From CAYPXN01 sp964470915 (GTDB lineage Bacteria > UBA10199 > JADFYH01), in NCBI GenBank assembly GCA_964470915.1, contig CAYYEM010000044.1, positions 1 through 12,706 on the forward strand: a DNA stretch of 12,706 bases. The letters run 5' to 3'. The notes under the pieces are model-generated. The model searched no databases and was not told the DNA's origin. It was given only the letters and a program-made list of their open reading frames with translations. Positions 1-6,524 of this stretch are shown in pieces. A program made the translations under genes and the position numbers. Position 1 is the stretch's first letter; each line of letters starts with the position of its first letter.

Positions 1-996
1 ATCGTCCTTTTTAATCTAGGGGGTCCGGATTCTCTCGATGCTGTTGAACCCTTTCTTTATAATCTTTTTCAAGACCCCGATATTTTTACTTTTCCTTTGG
101 CGGGATTGATTCGCAAACCCTTGGCCAAGTTTATTTCAAAACGCCGTGCCAAAAAGAGCCGGGTTTATTTTGAATATATGGGGGGGAAGTCACCTATTAC
201 AGAATTAACTTTGAGACAGGCCGAAGCTTTGGAGAAATTATTGAATCAAAATCCCCCCAACCCCCCTTTGCCAAAGGGGGGCGAGGGGGGATTTAAAGTG
301 GTAGTGGCGATGCGCTATTGGAATCCTTCCACTCAGGATGCCATTCAAAAATTAAAACGAGAAGGTATTCAAAAAATAATTCTTCTGCCGCTTTACCCAC
401 AATATTCTTACACCACCACTCGTTCGAGTGAACGTGAATGGGATTTGCAATGTCAAAAGTTAGGGATCCGTTTTGAAAAAGTGATTCGTATTTCCGATTA
501 TCATGACCACCCGCTTTATGTAAAAGCTGTGGCTGAACGGATTCGAGAAGCGATTGCAAAATTTCCTTCGGACAAACAAAAAGAAGTACATTTACTTTTT
601 AGTGCTCATGGGATTCCTCTTAAAGAAATTGAGGCAGGAGATCCTTATGATCAACAAATTCGGAAAAGTGTGAATGAGATTTTGAAATTTTTTCCGGATT
701 ACTCTTATTCTTTATCCTATCAAAGCAAAGTAGGACCTTTGAAATGGTTGGAGCCCAATACGGTGGAAACTATTGAGAGACTTGCTGCTGAGGGTAAAAA
801 ACATATCGTAGCTGTCCCTATCAGTTTTGTTTCGGATCACTCCGAAACTTTATACGAACTTAAAAAGTTATACGGAGAACTTGCCCTGAGCTTGGGAGTA
901 AAACAATACGAACTCATGCCCGCCTTGAATGATCATCCTTTGTTTGTGGAGTGTTTGAGGGAAGTAGTGCTCAACTCTCTTCCACCCTCTGCTTAA
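1..996 (+). CDS. hemH: Ferrochelatase, 5'-truncated by the window edge
   Basis: Ferrochelatase inserts Fe2+ into a porphyrin, the last or near-last step of haem synthesis. The frame is open from base 1 and begins inside the conserved N-terminal strand (NLGGPDSLDAV, visible residues 6-16), so only a few codons are missing; the apparent TTG start at 97 is internal. Family signatures follow in order: YMGGKSP (visible residues 59-65), AMRYWNP (103-109), the catalytic-histidine motif SAHGIP (His203), SYQSKVGP, and the C-terminal SFVSDHSETLYEL with the conserved Glu282. The 331 visible residues match the family's usual length. Odd point: residues 84-98 (NPPNPPLPKGGEGGF) are encoded by a C-run/G-run palindrome and look like an in-frame repeat insertion in a surface loop. 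The last 26 bp overlap the convergent ptsP. Whether the substrate is protoporphyrin IX or coproporphyrin III cannot be told from here. Identification is firm. Confidence 0.96.
   Translation: MVLFNLGGPDSLDAVEPFLYNLFQDPDIFTFPLAGLIRKPLAKFISKRRAKKSRVYFEYMGGKSPITELTLRQAEALEKLLNQNPPNPPLPKGGEGGFKVVVAMRYWNPSTQDAIQKLKREGIQKIILLPLYPQYSYTTTRSSEREWDLQCQKLGIRFEKVIRISDYHDHPLYVKAVAERIREAIAKFPSDKQKEVHLLFSAHGIPLKEIEAGDPYDQQIRKSVNEILKFFPDYSYSLSYQSKVGPLKWLEPNTVETIERLAAEGKKHIVAVPISFVSDHSETLYELKKLYGELALSLGVKQYELMPALNDHPLFVECLREVVLNSLPPSA
249..294. repeat. 46-bp near-perfect palindrome inserted in hemH
   Basis: The left arm is 249-270 and the right arm 272-294, centred on base 271. Two C6 runs on the left (253-258, 261-266) mirror two G6 runs on the right (276-281, 285-290). 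The centre is TTTGCCAAA and the outer ends are AAAT and ATTT. The only asymmetry is the spacer between runs: AA on the left, CGA on the right. It is read in the hemH frame as a Pro-rich then Gly-rich peptide. From memory, palindromes of this C-run/G-run type occur as dispersed short repeats in many bacterial genomes; I see no second copy in this window. Confidence 0.85.
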
Positions 997-3247
997 GGGG
1001 AGTGAGTACTTTCATGATTTCCTCGGTAGTGGAAGCCTTCAGGGCTTTGTTTGCCATTTCTTTGAGTTCTTCGTAGGAAGATTCTCGAATCACTTTTTTC
1101 ATCAGAGGAATATTAGCCGCAATCATCGAAAGCTGAGTGACTCCTAAGCCAATCATCAGGCATCCCATCATGGGATCTCCCGCGATTTCACCACAGACTC
1201 CAACGGGTTTGTTATGTTGCAAGCCCACTTGGGCGACTTTCCAGACCGCAGAAACAATTGCGGGATGAAAGGGTTCAAAAAATGAAGCTACCTTTTCATT
1301 ATTTCGATCGACGGCAAGGGTGTATTGAATGAGGTCGTTGGTTCCAATGCTGAAAAAGTCAGCGTGGTTAACTAAAAAATGTGAGAGTGTCACTGCTGAA
1401 GGAACTTCAATCATAATTCCTAGTGGCACATTTTTATCGAAGGGAATCTGTTGTGATTGCAAACTAGCTTTAGCTTCTTCAAAAATCTTTTTGACCGCTA
1501 CCATTTCCTCGATACTCGAAATCATGGGCACCATGATTCGAATTTTTCCAAAAGTTGAGGCGCGAAGAAGTGCTTTGAATTGTACTTCCAAGATTTCAGG
1601 TTTGGATAAACTTAAACGAATGGAACGATATCCTAAAAAGGGATTAGCTTCATGAGTGAGGTTTAAGCTCGCAATAGGTTTGTCACCACCGGCATCTAAA
1701 ATTCGAAATGTGATACTGAGCCCTTCGGATTCTTCTACGATTTGTTTATATAGTTGAAATTGTTCTTCTTCCCCAGGAAGATTTTTTTTAGAGATAAAAG
1801 CAAATTCGGTTCGATATAAACCCACGCCTTCTGCGCCTACATAACGAAGGCTTTTAAGATCAGAAGGACGGCCCACGTTAGCTTGCAGGCTAATGATGTG
1901 CCCGTCTTTTGTAAGAGCTTTTTCCAAAGCCAATTTTTGTAACGCGACCATTCTGTCTGCAAATTTTTCCTGGATTTTTTCGTATTCGAGCAAAATATCG
2001 CGTTCAGGATTGATATAAACTAGGCCTTTATTACCATCGACAATGAGTAAATCTCCGGGTTCAATTTGTGTGGTGGCTCCTGCAATTCCCATCACCGCAG
2101 GAATACCTAATGAACGAGCTAAAATAGCTGCATGAGAAGTGGAGCCACCTCGAGTCGTTACAATCCCTGAGATTCTTTCAGGATCTAGTTGGGCGGTATC
2201 AGAGGGCACCAAAGAATCAGTAATCAGAATGCCGGCCCAATTATTTTTTTCTTTTTTCATCTTGCCCAACAATCGTTCTAAAATGCGTTGGCGCAGGTCT
2301 TCAAGATCAGCAATTCTTTCTCTAAAATGAGGATCTTCGATTTGCTCAAAATCACGAATGTATTCACCTAAAACATGTGAAACAGATTCGGTGGCTCCTT
2401 TTTGTTTTTTTTCGACTTCATTTTTAAGGCGTTTCAAAAAACCAGGGTCGCTTAAAATCATTCGATGACTATAAAAAATATCAGATTCATTTTTAGTAAA
2501 AGTTTTTCTGAGTTTCTTTTCAAGTTTTTCGAGATCTTCAGTAGCTTTTTGAATTGCATTTTTAAGTTTTTTCCATTCCTGTTCGGGTTTAATTTTTCCT
2601 GTCGCTGGAGCCAAAATAACGGGTTGAATGCCGGGTCTTAGAAAAAAAGCAGGGCCTATGCCAAATCCAGGAGCGGTAGGAATTCCAGAAAGTTGAAAAT
2701 GATATTTGCGGCGTTTATCTTCCTGTTGCAGCACTTCAAGTGCGACTAAGTTTTGAATGACACCTGAAAGTTGGAAAGCAATGAGCTTTAATACTTCGAT
2801 TTCTTCGGGGCTAAATTCACGGGATTCTTTAGCTTGAATGGTTAAAACCCCAACGACCTGGTGACGATTGATCAAAGGAACAGCAGCAAAAGAGTTAAAT
2901 TTTTCTTCGCCTGTTTCAGGAAAATATTTAAAACGAGGGTGTAAATGAGCTTCATTGACAATCACAGGTTGCAATTTTTCAACAGCGAGTCCCGTCAGTC
3001 CTTCATTTACCTTCATTCGTACTTTGCCTATGGAATGGGCGTCTAATCCATCAGAAGCAACCAGAATCAGAAGCTTGTCTTGATGGAGATAAAGAGAACA
3101 TACATCCACCTGCATTTGTTGGCGGGCCATGGTGACAATATGAGCCAATGGATTTTCAGAGGGTTGTGATTTCTGAAGAATTTGAGCAATATTTGATAAA
3201 GTTTTAAGTGAGTCAGCCTGTAATGCCATTGGAGAATGAGTTAGCAC
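971..3247 (-). CDS. ptsP: Phosphoenolpyruvate-protein phosphotransferase PtsP (Enzyme I-Ntr) with N-terminal GAF domain
   Basis: First enzyme of the nitrogen-related PTS phosphorelay: it autophosphorylates from PEP on a histidine and passes the phosphate to the HPr-like carrier NPr, which feeds EIIA-Ntr (ptsN, in this window). At 758 aa it is close to E. coli PtsP. Residues about 15-170 form a GAF domain, which sets it apart from sugar-PTS Enzyme I; in the family this domain senses small ligands such as glutamine. Next come the EI N-terminal helical region (about 185-330), the phospho-histidine loop TRGGSTSHAAILARSLG with His372, and the PEP-binding barrel with GVGLYRTEF (about 475-482), IMIEVPSAV (611-619) and PVGVCGEIAGDP with Cys685. 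The start is the GTG at 3247, 5 bp after the stop of the upstream gene, which suggests translational coupling; an ATG at 3229 is the alternative, and neither has a clear Shine-Dalgarno sequence. The 3' end overlaps convergent hemH. Confidence 0.95.
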   Translation of the reverse strand: MLTHSPMALQADSLKTLSNIAQILQKSQPSENPLAHIVTMARQQMQVDVCSLYLHQDKLLILVASDGLDAHSIGKVRMKVNEGLTGLAVEKLQPVIVNEAHLHPRFKYFPETGEEKFNSFAAVPLINRHQVVGVLTIQAKESREFSPEEIEVLKLIAFQLSGVIQNLVALEVLQQEDKRRKYHFQLSGIPTAPGFGIGPAFFLRPGIQPVILAPATGKIKPEQEWKKLKNAIQKATEDLEKLEKKLRKTFTKNESDIFYSHRMILSDPGFLKRLKNEVEKKQKGATESVSHVLGEYIRDFEQIEDPHFRERIADLEDLRQRILERLLGKMKKEKNNWAGILITDSLVPSDTAQLDPERISGIVTTRGGSTSHAAILARSLGIPAVMGIAGATTQIEPGDLLIVDGNKGLVYINPERDILLEYEKIQEKFADRMVALQKLALEKALTKDGHIISLQANVGRPSDLKSLRYVGAEGVGLYRTEFAFISKKNLPGEEEQFQLYKQIVEESEGLSITFRILDAGGDKPIASLNLTHEANPFLGYRSIRLSLSKPEILEVQFKALLRASTFGKIRIMVPMISSIEEMVAVKKIFEEAKASLQSQQIPFDKNVPLGIMIEVPSAVTLSHFLVNHADFFSIGTNDLIQYTLAVDRNNEKVASFFEPFHPAIVSAVWKVAQVGLQHNKPVGVCGEIAGDPMMGCLMIGLGVTQLSMIAANIPLMKKVIRESSYEELKEMANKALKASTTEEIMKVLTPLKQRVEES

Positions 3248-3252
3248 GAAAC

Positions 3253-3873
3253 TTAATCTTTGGCATGTGCAAAATAATCCTGAATGTTTTCTAAAAAACC
3301 TTCAAAGCATTTCTCTTCAATTTGCAAAACAGGGGCATTTTTAAGTGAGATTTCTTCGGGAAGTTGCTCAATAACACCCTCTAAATAAGATAAGTGATCC
3401 GTTTCATCTTTAATGATTTTTTGGATGACGATTTTTAAGGCTTGTTCGGAGACTTTAGCCAAATACTGGGGGTAAACCTTAATGGCGCGCTTTTCGATGG
3501 TGTAACTGACCCATACATAACTGGCGTAGGAGTCTTTTTGGCCAAGTTTTGACTCAATCCAGTCATCTACTTGAGAATCTAGTCCCTGGAAGTAATTTTC
3601 AGCGATACCCACTAAAGACGTTACTTTTTGCATTGATAGGTTATTTCCAAATTGCTTGTCGGCAATTTCCCTCAACATGAAGCTATGTTGAATTTCATCG
3701 CTTAAATGGTGATAAACTCCCGTATTCACCTTGCTATAAGGGACCGCTTTTACCATTTTTCGATATCCTATGTATTCTAAGTAGCTTAAAGCCCTTAGCC
3801 AAAGGTGGTGTTGGCTTGGATTTTGGGTAATTTGGTCTAAAAATTGGCTCCAACTGACTGTTTGACTTGCCAT
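3253..3873 (-). CDS. Ferritin-like di-iron carboxylate protein, function unknown
   Basis: The 206-residue helical protein shows the complete ligand pattern of ferritin-like four-helix di-iron proteins: Glu33 (YLEY), Glu60-x-x-His63 (DEIQH), Glu127 (YTIEK) and Glu157-x-x-His160 (DETDH), spaced as two helix pairs. Such proteins act as oxidases, hydroxylases, oxygen sensors or iron-handling proteins, and I cannot assign the substrate. The first helices and a C-terminal tail (about 165-206) are not familiar to me. I chose the ATG at 3873 because GGGAG lies 7 nt upstream. The frame stays open to an ATG at 3951; an ATG at 3894 with GAGGG before it is a fair alternative, and an extended -10-like element at 3935-3943 argues against the longest start. 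It is the first gene of a two-gene operon, with ptsP 5 bp downstream. No signal peptide is seen, so it is probably cytoplasmic. Confidence 0.8.
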   Translation of the reverse strand: MASQTVSWSQFLDQITQNPSQHHLWLRALSYLEYIGYRKMVKAVPYSKVNTGVYHHLSDEIQHSFMLREIADKQFGNNLSMQKVTSLVGIAENYFQGLDSQVDDWIESKLGQKDSYASYVWVSYTIEKRAIKVYPQYLAKVSEQALKIVIQKIIKDETDHLSYLEGVIEQLPEEISLKNAPVLQIEEKCFEGFLENIQDYFAHAKD

Positions 3874-3934
3874 AAGTAATCTCCCAAAAGACATTTTGCC
3901 CTCTAAGCTAATCGGGGAGGGCGTTTGCAATGAG

Positions 3935-3943
3935 TTTATATCA
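3935..3943 (-). promoter_or_regulatory. Possible extended -10 promoter for the ferritin-like/ptsP operon
   Basis: Read on the minus strand, the sequence is TGATATAAA: a TGn extension directly before TATAAA (five of six to TATAAT). No good -35 lies 16-18 bp upstream. A TTGACA (minus strand, 3976-3971) is present but is spaced about 30 bp away, too far to be its partner. If used, transcription would start near 3928, downstream of the longest possible start codon (3951) and upstream of those at 3894 and 3873. Confidence 0.35.
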
Positions 3944-3993
3944 GGTCCCATGCCTGAATTTAAGATGCATTGTCAATGACTTGTGAATCCTTC

Positions 3994-4022
3994 TTGACAT
4001 CAGAAAGCTTCTCCCCTATTGT
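3994..4022 (+). promoter_or_regulatory. Sigma-70-type promoter of rplM-rpsI
   Basis: A perfect -35 TTGACA (3994-3999) is followed after exactly 17 bp by TATTGT (4017-4022; four of six to TATAAT). The predicted start of transcription is near 4029, giving a leader of about 49 nt before rplM. A small hairpin (CTATC 4045-4049, GATAG 4056-4060) sits in that leader. Strong promoters are expected for ribosomal protein genes. Confidence 0.7.
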
Positions 4023-4077
4023 CGCCCGTCTTTAAAAATAGATGCTATCTAAATGGATAGAGAAGTGGTTGTGATTT

Positions 4078-4512
4078 ATGAATACATATAGTGCAAAACC
4101 AAATGAAGTAAAAAGAAATTGGATCCTTGTTGATTTGAAAGATAAGGTCCTGGGAAGAGCTGCTACCCAAATTGCAAATATTTTGCGTGGGAAGAATAAG
4201 CCTGTTTTTACCCCTCATGTTGATACAGGCGATTTTGTGGTAGTGATCAATGCTGATAAAATTAAGCTCACCGGCAACAAGCTTCGAGATAAAGAATATT
4301 ATGATCATTCTGGTTATATCGGTGGAATGAAAATTAAAAGCGCTGGAGAATTGCTTAAGCGTCATCCTGAAGAACTGATTACTCGCGCAGTGAAAAGAAT
4401 GCTTCCAGCTTCTCGTTTAAGCCGACAACAAATTAAAAAATTAAAAGTTTATGCTGGGGAAGCCCATCCTCATGTGGCTCAAGAACCCCAAGCTTATGAA
4501 TTAAAGTATTAG
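4078..4512 (+). CDS. rplM: 50S ribosomal protein L13
   Basis: L13 is an early-assembling protein of the large ribosomal subunit that binds 23S rRNA. The 144-residue product has the usual family length and motifs: the N-terminal WILVDLKDKVLGRAAT (about 15-30), the internal KIKLTGNKLRDKEYYDHSGY (about 61-80) and the signature region RAVKRMLPASRLSRQ (about 102-116), ending in a short tail after YAGEAHPH. The ATG at 4078 gives the standard N-terminus; the Shine-Dalgarno sequence is weak. It lies 18 bp upstream of rpsI, the near-universal L13-S9 operon, driven by the promoter at 3994-4022. In E. coli L13 can repress its own operon through the leader; whether the small leader hairpin here does this is unknown. 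Nothing in the protein is unusual. Confidence 0.97.
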   Translation: MNTYSAKPNEVKRNWILVDLKDKVLGRAATQIANILRGKNKPVFTPHVDTGDFVVVINADKIKLTGNKLRDKEYYDHSGYIGGMKIKSAGELLKRHPEELITRAVKRMLPASRLSRQQIKKLKVYAGEAHPHVAQEPQAYELKY

Positions 4513-4530
4513 TTTTTGGAGAATTTCCCT

Positions 4531-4929
4531 ATGGTTTCAGTTAAAAAATTCAATGGTACAGGCAGAAGAAAAACCTCAGCAGCCCGTGTAATTATCACTC
4601 CAGGGACTGGCAAGTTTCTGATTAATAGCCGAGATGGTTTAGAAAATTATTTTGGTCGCGCTACTCTTCGAATGATTGTTTTGCAACCTTTCGAAACAAC
4701 CGGAAACATTGGTAAGTTTGATGTGGTAGCTACTTTAGATGGCGGTGGTCTTTCAGGTCAAGCAGGTGCTCTTCGTCATGGAATTTCGAGAGCTTTGTTA
4801 GCTTTGAATCCTGATTATCGCAAGCCACTCCGTAAAAGTGATTTTTTAACTCGTGATAGCCGCCGTAAAGAACGTAAAAAATACGGACATCATGGCGCGC
4901 GTCGACGTCCTCAATACAGCAAACGTTAA
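4531..4929 (+). CDS. rpsI: 30S ribosomal protein S9
   Basis: S9 is a small-subunit head protein whose C-terminal tail reaches the P-site tRNA. The 132-residue product carries the family features: the N-terminal GTGRRKTSAARV (residues 9-20), the central signature GGGLSGQAGALRHGISRAL, and the basic C-terminus ending RRRPQYSKR, with the terminal arginine that contacts tRNA. I set the start at the ATG at 4531, with GGAG at 4518-4521 nine bases upstream; the frame is open to a TTG at 4516, but that codon precedes the Shine-Dalgarno sequence and would add residues not seen in S9. It is the second gene of the rplM-rpsI operon. There is no classical terminator after it: the gene is followed within 4 bp by a long imperfect palindrome. 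Confidence 0.97.
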   Translation: MVSVKKFNGTGRRKTSAARVIITPGTGKFLINSRDGLENYFGRATLRMIVLQPFETTGNIGKFDVVATLDGGGLSGQAGALRHGISRALLALNPDYRKPLRKSDFLTRDSRRKERKKYGHHGARRRPQYSKR

Positions 4930-4932
4930 TTT

Positions 4933-5054
4933 TTCATTTCATAATTGGCAGTCTACTGCGTTGGTCCTCCAACTCGCAATGCTCACATACTATTGAAGTA
5001 TGCTGCCCTTGCTCGTTATGGGTCCGCTTTGTGCCTATCCAATTCTGAAATGAA
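4933..5054. repeat. 122-bp imperfect palindromic element between rpsI and the cupin gene
   Basis: The outer arms 4933-4948 and 5039-5054 are 16 bp and complementary at 15 positions. The element is centred on a smaller perfect hairpin, CATACT (4986-4991), loop ATTGA, AGTATG (4997-5002), with nearly the same midpoint as the outer arms. The region between is partly complementary too (AACTCGCAA at 4970-4978 against TTGCTCGTT at 5009-5017), and a side hairpin GTTGG-TCCT-CCAAC lies at 4960-4973. It looks like a short non-autonomous or REP-like element. There is no T-run, so it is not a standard terminator. Confidence 0.75.
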
Positions 5055-5068
5055 TGGAAGATTGCCGT

Positions 5069-5341
5069 ATGACTTCAGATCGAATTGAAAATGCTTGGAA
5101 AGAGCGAGGTTTTAGTTTTGGAATTTGGACAGATCCTCCTGGCCAAACTTGGGAAAATTACGTGCATGAGACAGACGAGCTCCTATTATTAGTAGAAGGA
5201 GAAATCGAAGTCGAAATGCAGGGGAAAAAAATACATCCTAAACCAGGCGAAGAAATCTTTATTCCTGCAAAAGTAGTTCACTGTGTAAGAAATATTGGGA
5301 AGACGGAGAATCGATGGTTTTATGGATATCGTAGGGAGTAA
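5069..5341 (+). CDS. Small single-domain cupin protein
   Basis: The product is 90 residues, one cupin beta-barrel. Motif 1 is represented by YVHETDELLLLVEGEIEV (about 33-50), with His35 and Glu39 as candidate metal ligands; motif 2 is PGEEIFIPAKVVHCVRN (about 59-75), fitting G-x5-P-x3-H-x3-N with its histidine at 71. The family's second motif-1 histidine is not in its usual H-x-H position, so metal binding may be altered. Small cupins include metal-dependent enzymes and sugar- or ligand-binding proteins, and the substrate cannot be predicted. The start is the ATG at 5069, with GGAAG eight bases upstream; an in-frame ATG at 5054 has no Shine-Dalgarno sequence and would begin in the right arm of the palindrome. 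It lies between rpsI and argC, and no functional link to either is obvious. Confidence 0.8.
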   Translation: MTSDRIENAWKERGFSFGIWTDPPGQTWENYVHETDELLLLVEGEIEVEMQGKKIHPKPGEEIFIPAKVVHCVRNIGKTENRWFYGYRRE

Positions 5342-5392
5342 AAAAACTTTTTTCTTTCAAGAGACAGATAAAAGAGGATATATCTCAAAAAT

Positions 5393-6430
5393 ATGATTGA
5401 TGTTGGTGTCATAGGTGCAACGGGTTATACAGGAGTGGAACTGGTTCGACTTCTTTTAGCCCACCCTCAGGTTAATCTTAAAGTAGTGACTTCCGAAAAA
5501 AGTTCGGGGTCTAAATTTTCAGAAGTTTTTCCTGCTTTTGCAGGACTCTGTGATTTGGAACTAGAACCTTTTTACCCGGTGGAAGTGTCTAAAAAAATTC
5601 AGGTCGCTTTTTTATGTTTACCTCATAAGTCTTCTCAAGAAGCAGCTGCAAAACTGCGAGAGAGAGGTCTGAAAGTGATCGATCTTTCTGCAGACTTTCG
5701 ATTGAAATCAGCCAAAGAATACGAACAGTGGTATGAGAAACATCAATATCCTAATCTTTTAAAAGAAGCGGTCTATGGTTTGCCTGAGCTTTATCGAGAT
5801 AAAATCAAAACAGCTAAGTTGGTAGCAAATCCTGGTTGTTATCCGACGAGTGCGGCTTTAGCTTTGGCTCCTCTTTTAAAGGAAAAACTCATCGCGTTGG
5901 ATTCTATTATTATAGATAGCAAATCGGGTGCCAGCGGGGCAGGGCGATCAGTTAGTGTTGATTTGCTTTTTTCAGAAGTGAATGAGGGATTTAAAGCTTA
6001 TAAAGTAGGATCTCATCGACACACTCCAGAAATCGAACAAACTTTATCAGATTTGGCGGGTGAAAAGGTGTTTATCAGTTTTACGCCGCATTTGGTTCCG
6101 ATGGATCGAGGGATTCTGAGTACAGTGTATGTTAAACCTTTTCGAAAATTAAAAACAGCAGATGTTTTGAAAGTTTTTAAAAATTTTTATAAGAATGAAA
6201 AGTTTGTTAGAGTTAAAGCAGAAGGTTTGTTCCCGAATACCAAAGATGTAAGAACGACGAACTTTTGTGATATTGGCGCATTCTATGATGAGCGAGTCGA
6301 TAGAATTGTGGTGATTTCAGCCATTGATAATCTTACCAAAGGTGCTGCAGGACAAGCCTTGCAGAACTTTAATTTAATGAGTGGTTTTGAGGAAGGCTTG
6401 GGTCTAAAACTTTTTCCGCATATTCCTTAA
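5393..6430 (+). CDS. argC: N-acetyl-gamma-glutamyl-phosphate reductase
   Basis: ArgC reduces N-acetylglutamyl phosphate to the semialdehyde with NADPH, the third step of arginine (ornithine) synthesis, in the cytoplasm. The 345-residue length is typical. It opens with the nucleotide-binding glycine motif GVIGATGYTGVELVRLL (residues 5-21), then AFLCLPHKSS, IDLSADFRL, and the active-site NPGCYPTS with nucleophilic Cys149. The second half shows the dehydrogenase C-terminal domain with KSGASGAGR, SHRHTPEIEQ, FTPHLVPMDRGIL and the ending DNLTKGAAGQALQN. The ATG at 5393 gives an exact family N-terminus; the nearest purine-rich stretch (AGAGGA, 5373-5378) is 14 nt upstream, longer than ideal. Other arginine genes are not in the window. 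Identification is firm. Confidence 0.97.
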   Translation: MIDVGVIGATGYTGVELVRLLLAHPQVNLKVVTSEKSSGSKFSEVFPAFAGLCDLELEPFYPVEVSKKIQVAFLCLPHKSSQEAAAKLRERGLKVIDLSADFRLKSAKEYEQWYEKHQYPNLLKEAVYGLPELYRDKIKTAKLVANPGCYPTSAALALAPLLKEKLIALDSIIIDSKSGASGAGRSVSVDLLFSEVNEGFKAYKVGSHRHTPEIEQTLSDLAGEKVFISFTPHLVPMDRGILSTVYVKPFRKLKTADVLKVFKNFYKNEKFVRVKAEGLFPNTKDVRTTNFCDIGAFYDERVDRIVVISAIDNLTKGAAGQALQNFNLMSGFEEGLGLKLFPHIP

Positions 6431-6524
6431 TTTTTCCTACAAAATCATTGAACTCCTAAATAAGATTTTGTTAAGCTTTTAAAAATTAAAAATGAATTTC
6501 TTACGAAATCATTAGGGTTCTTTA
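6431..6524 (+). other. AT-rich argC-pyrG intergenic region with weak inverted repeat
   Basis: An 8-bp inverted repeat, ACAAAATC (6439-6446) and GATTTTGT (6464-6471), with a 17-nt loop is followed by AT-rich sequence. It could be a weak terminator for argC, but the stem has only two G-C pairs and the T-run is broken. CATTA (6510-6514) can also pair with TAATG (6523-6527), covering the pyrG start codon and enclosing AGGG at 6513-6516. No convincing promoter is seen. Confidence 0.25.

Noticed and set aside
97..99. TTG at 97 as the start of hemH
   Set aside because: The frame is open to base 1 and the upstream codons encode the conserved ferrochelatase N-terminus (NLGGPDS), so the gene begins before the window.
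4946..4961. Sigma-54 (-24/-12) promoter look-alike TTGGCAGTCTACTGCG
   Set aside because: GG and GC are separated by 9 bases and not the required 10, and the match lies wholly inside the palindromic element, which explains its sequence.
5342..5353. A-run followed by T-run after the cupin gene as a terminator
   Set aside because: It is a pure A/T palindrome with a one-base centre and no G-C stem, so it would not form a stable hairpin.
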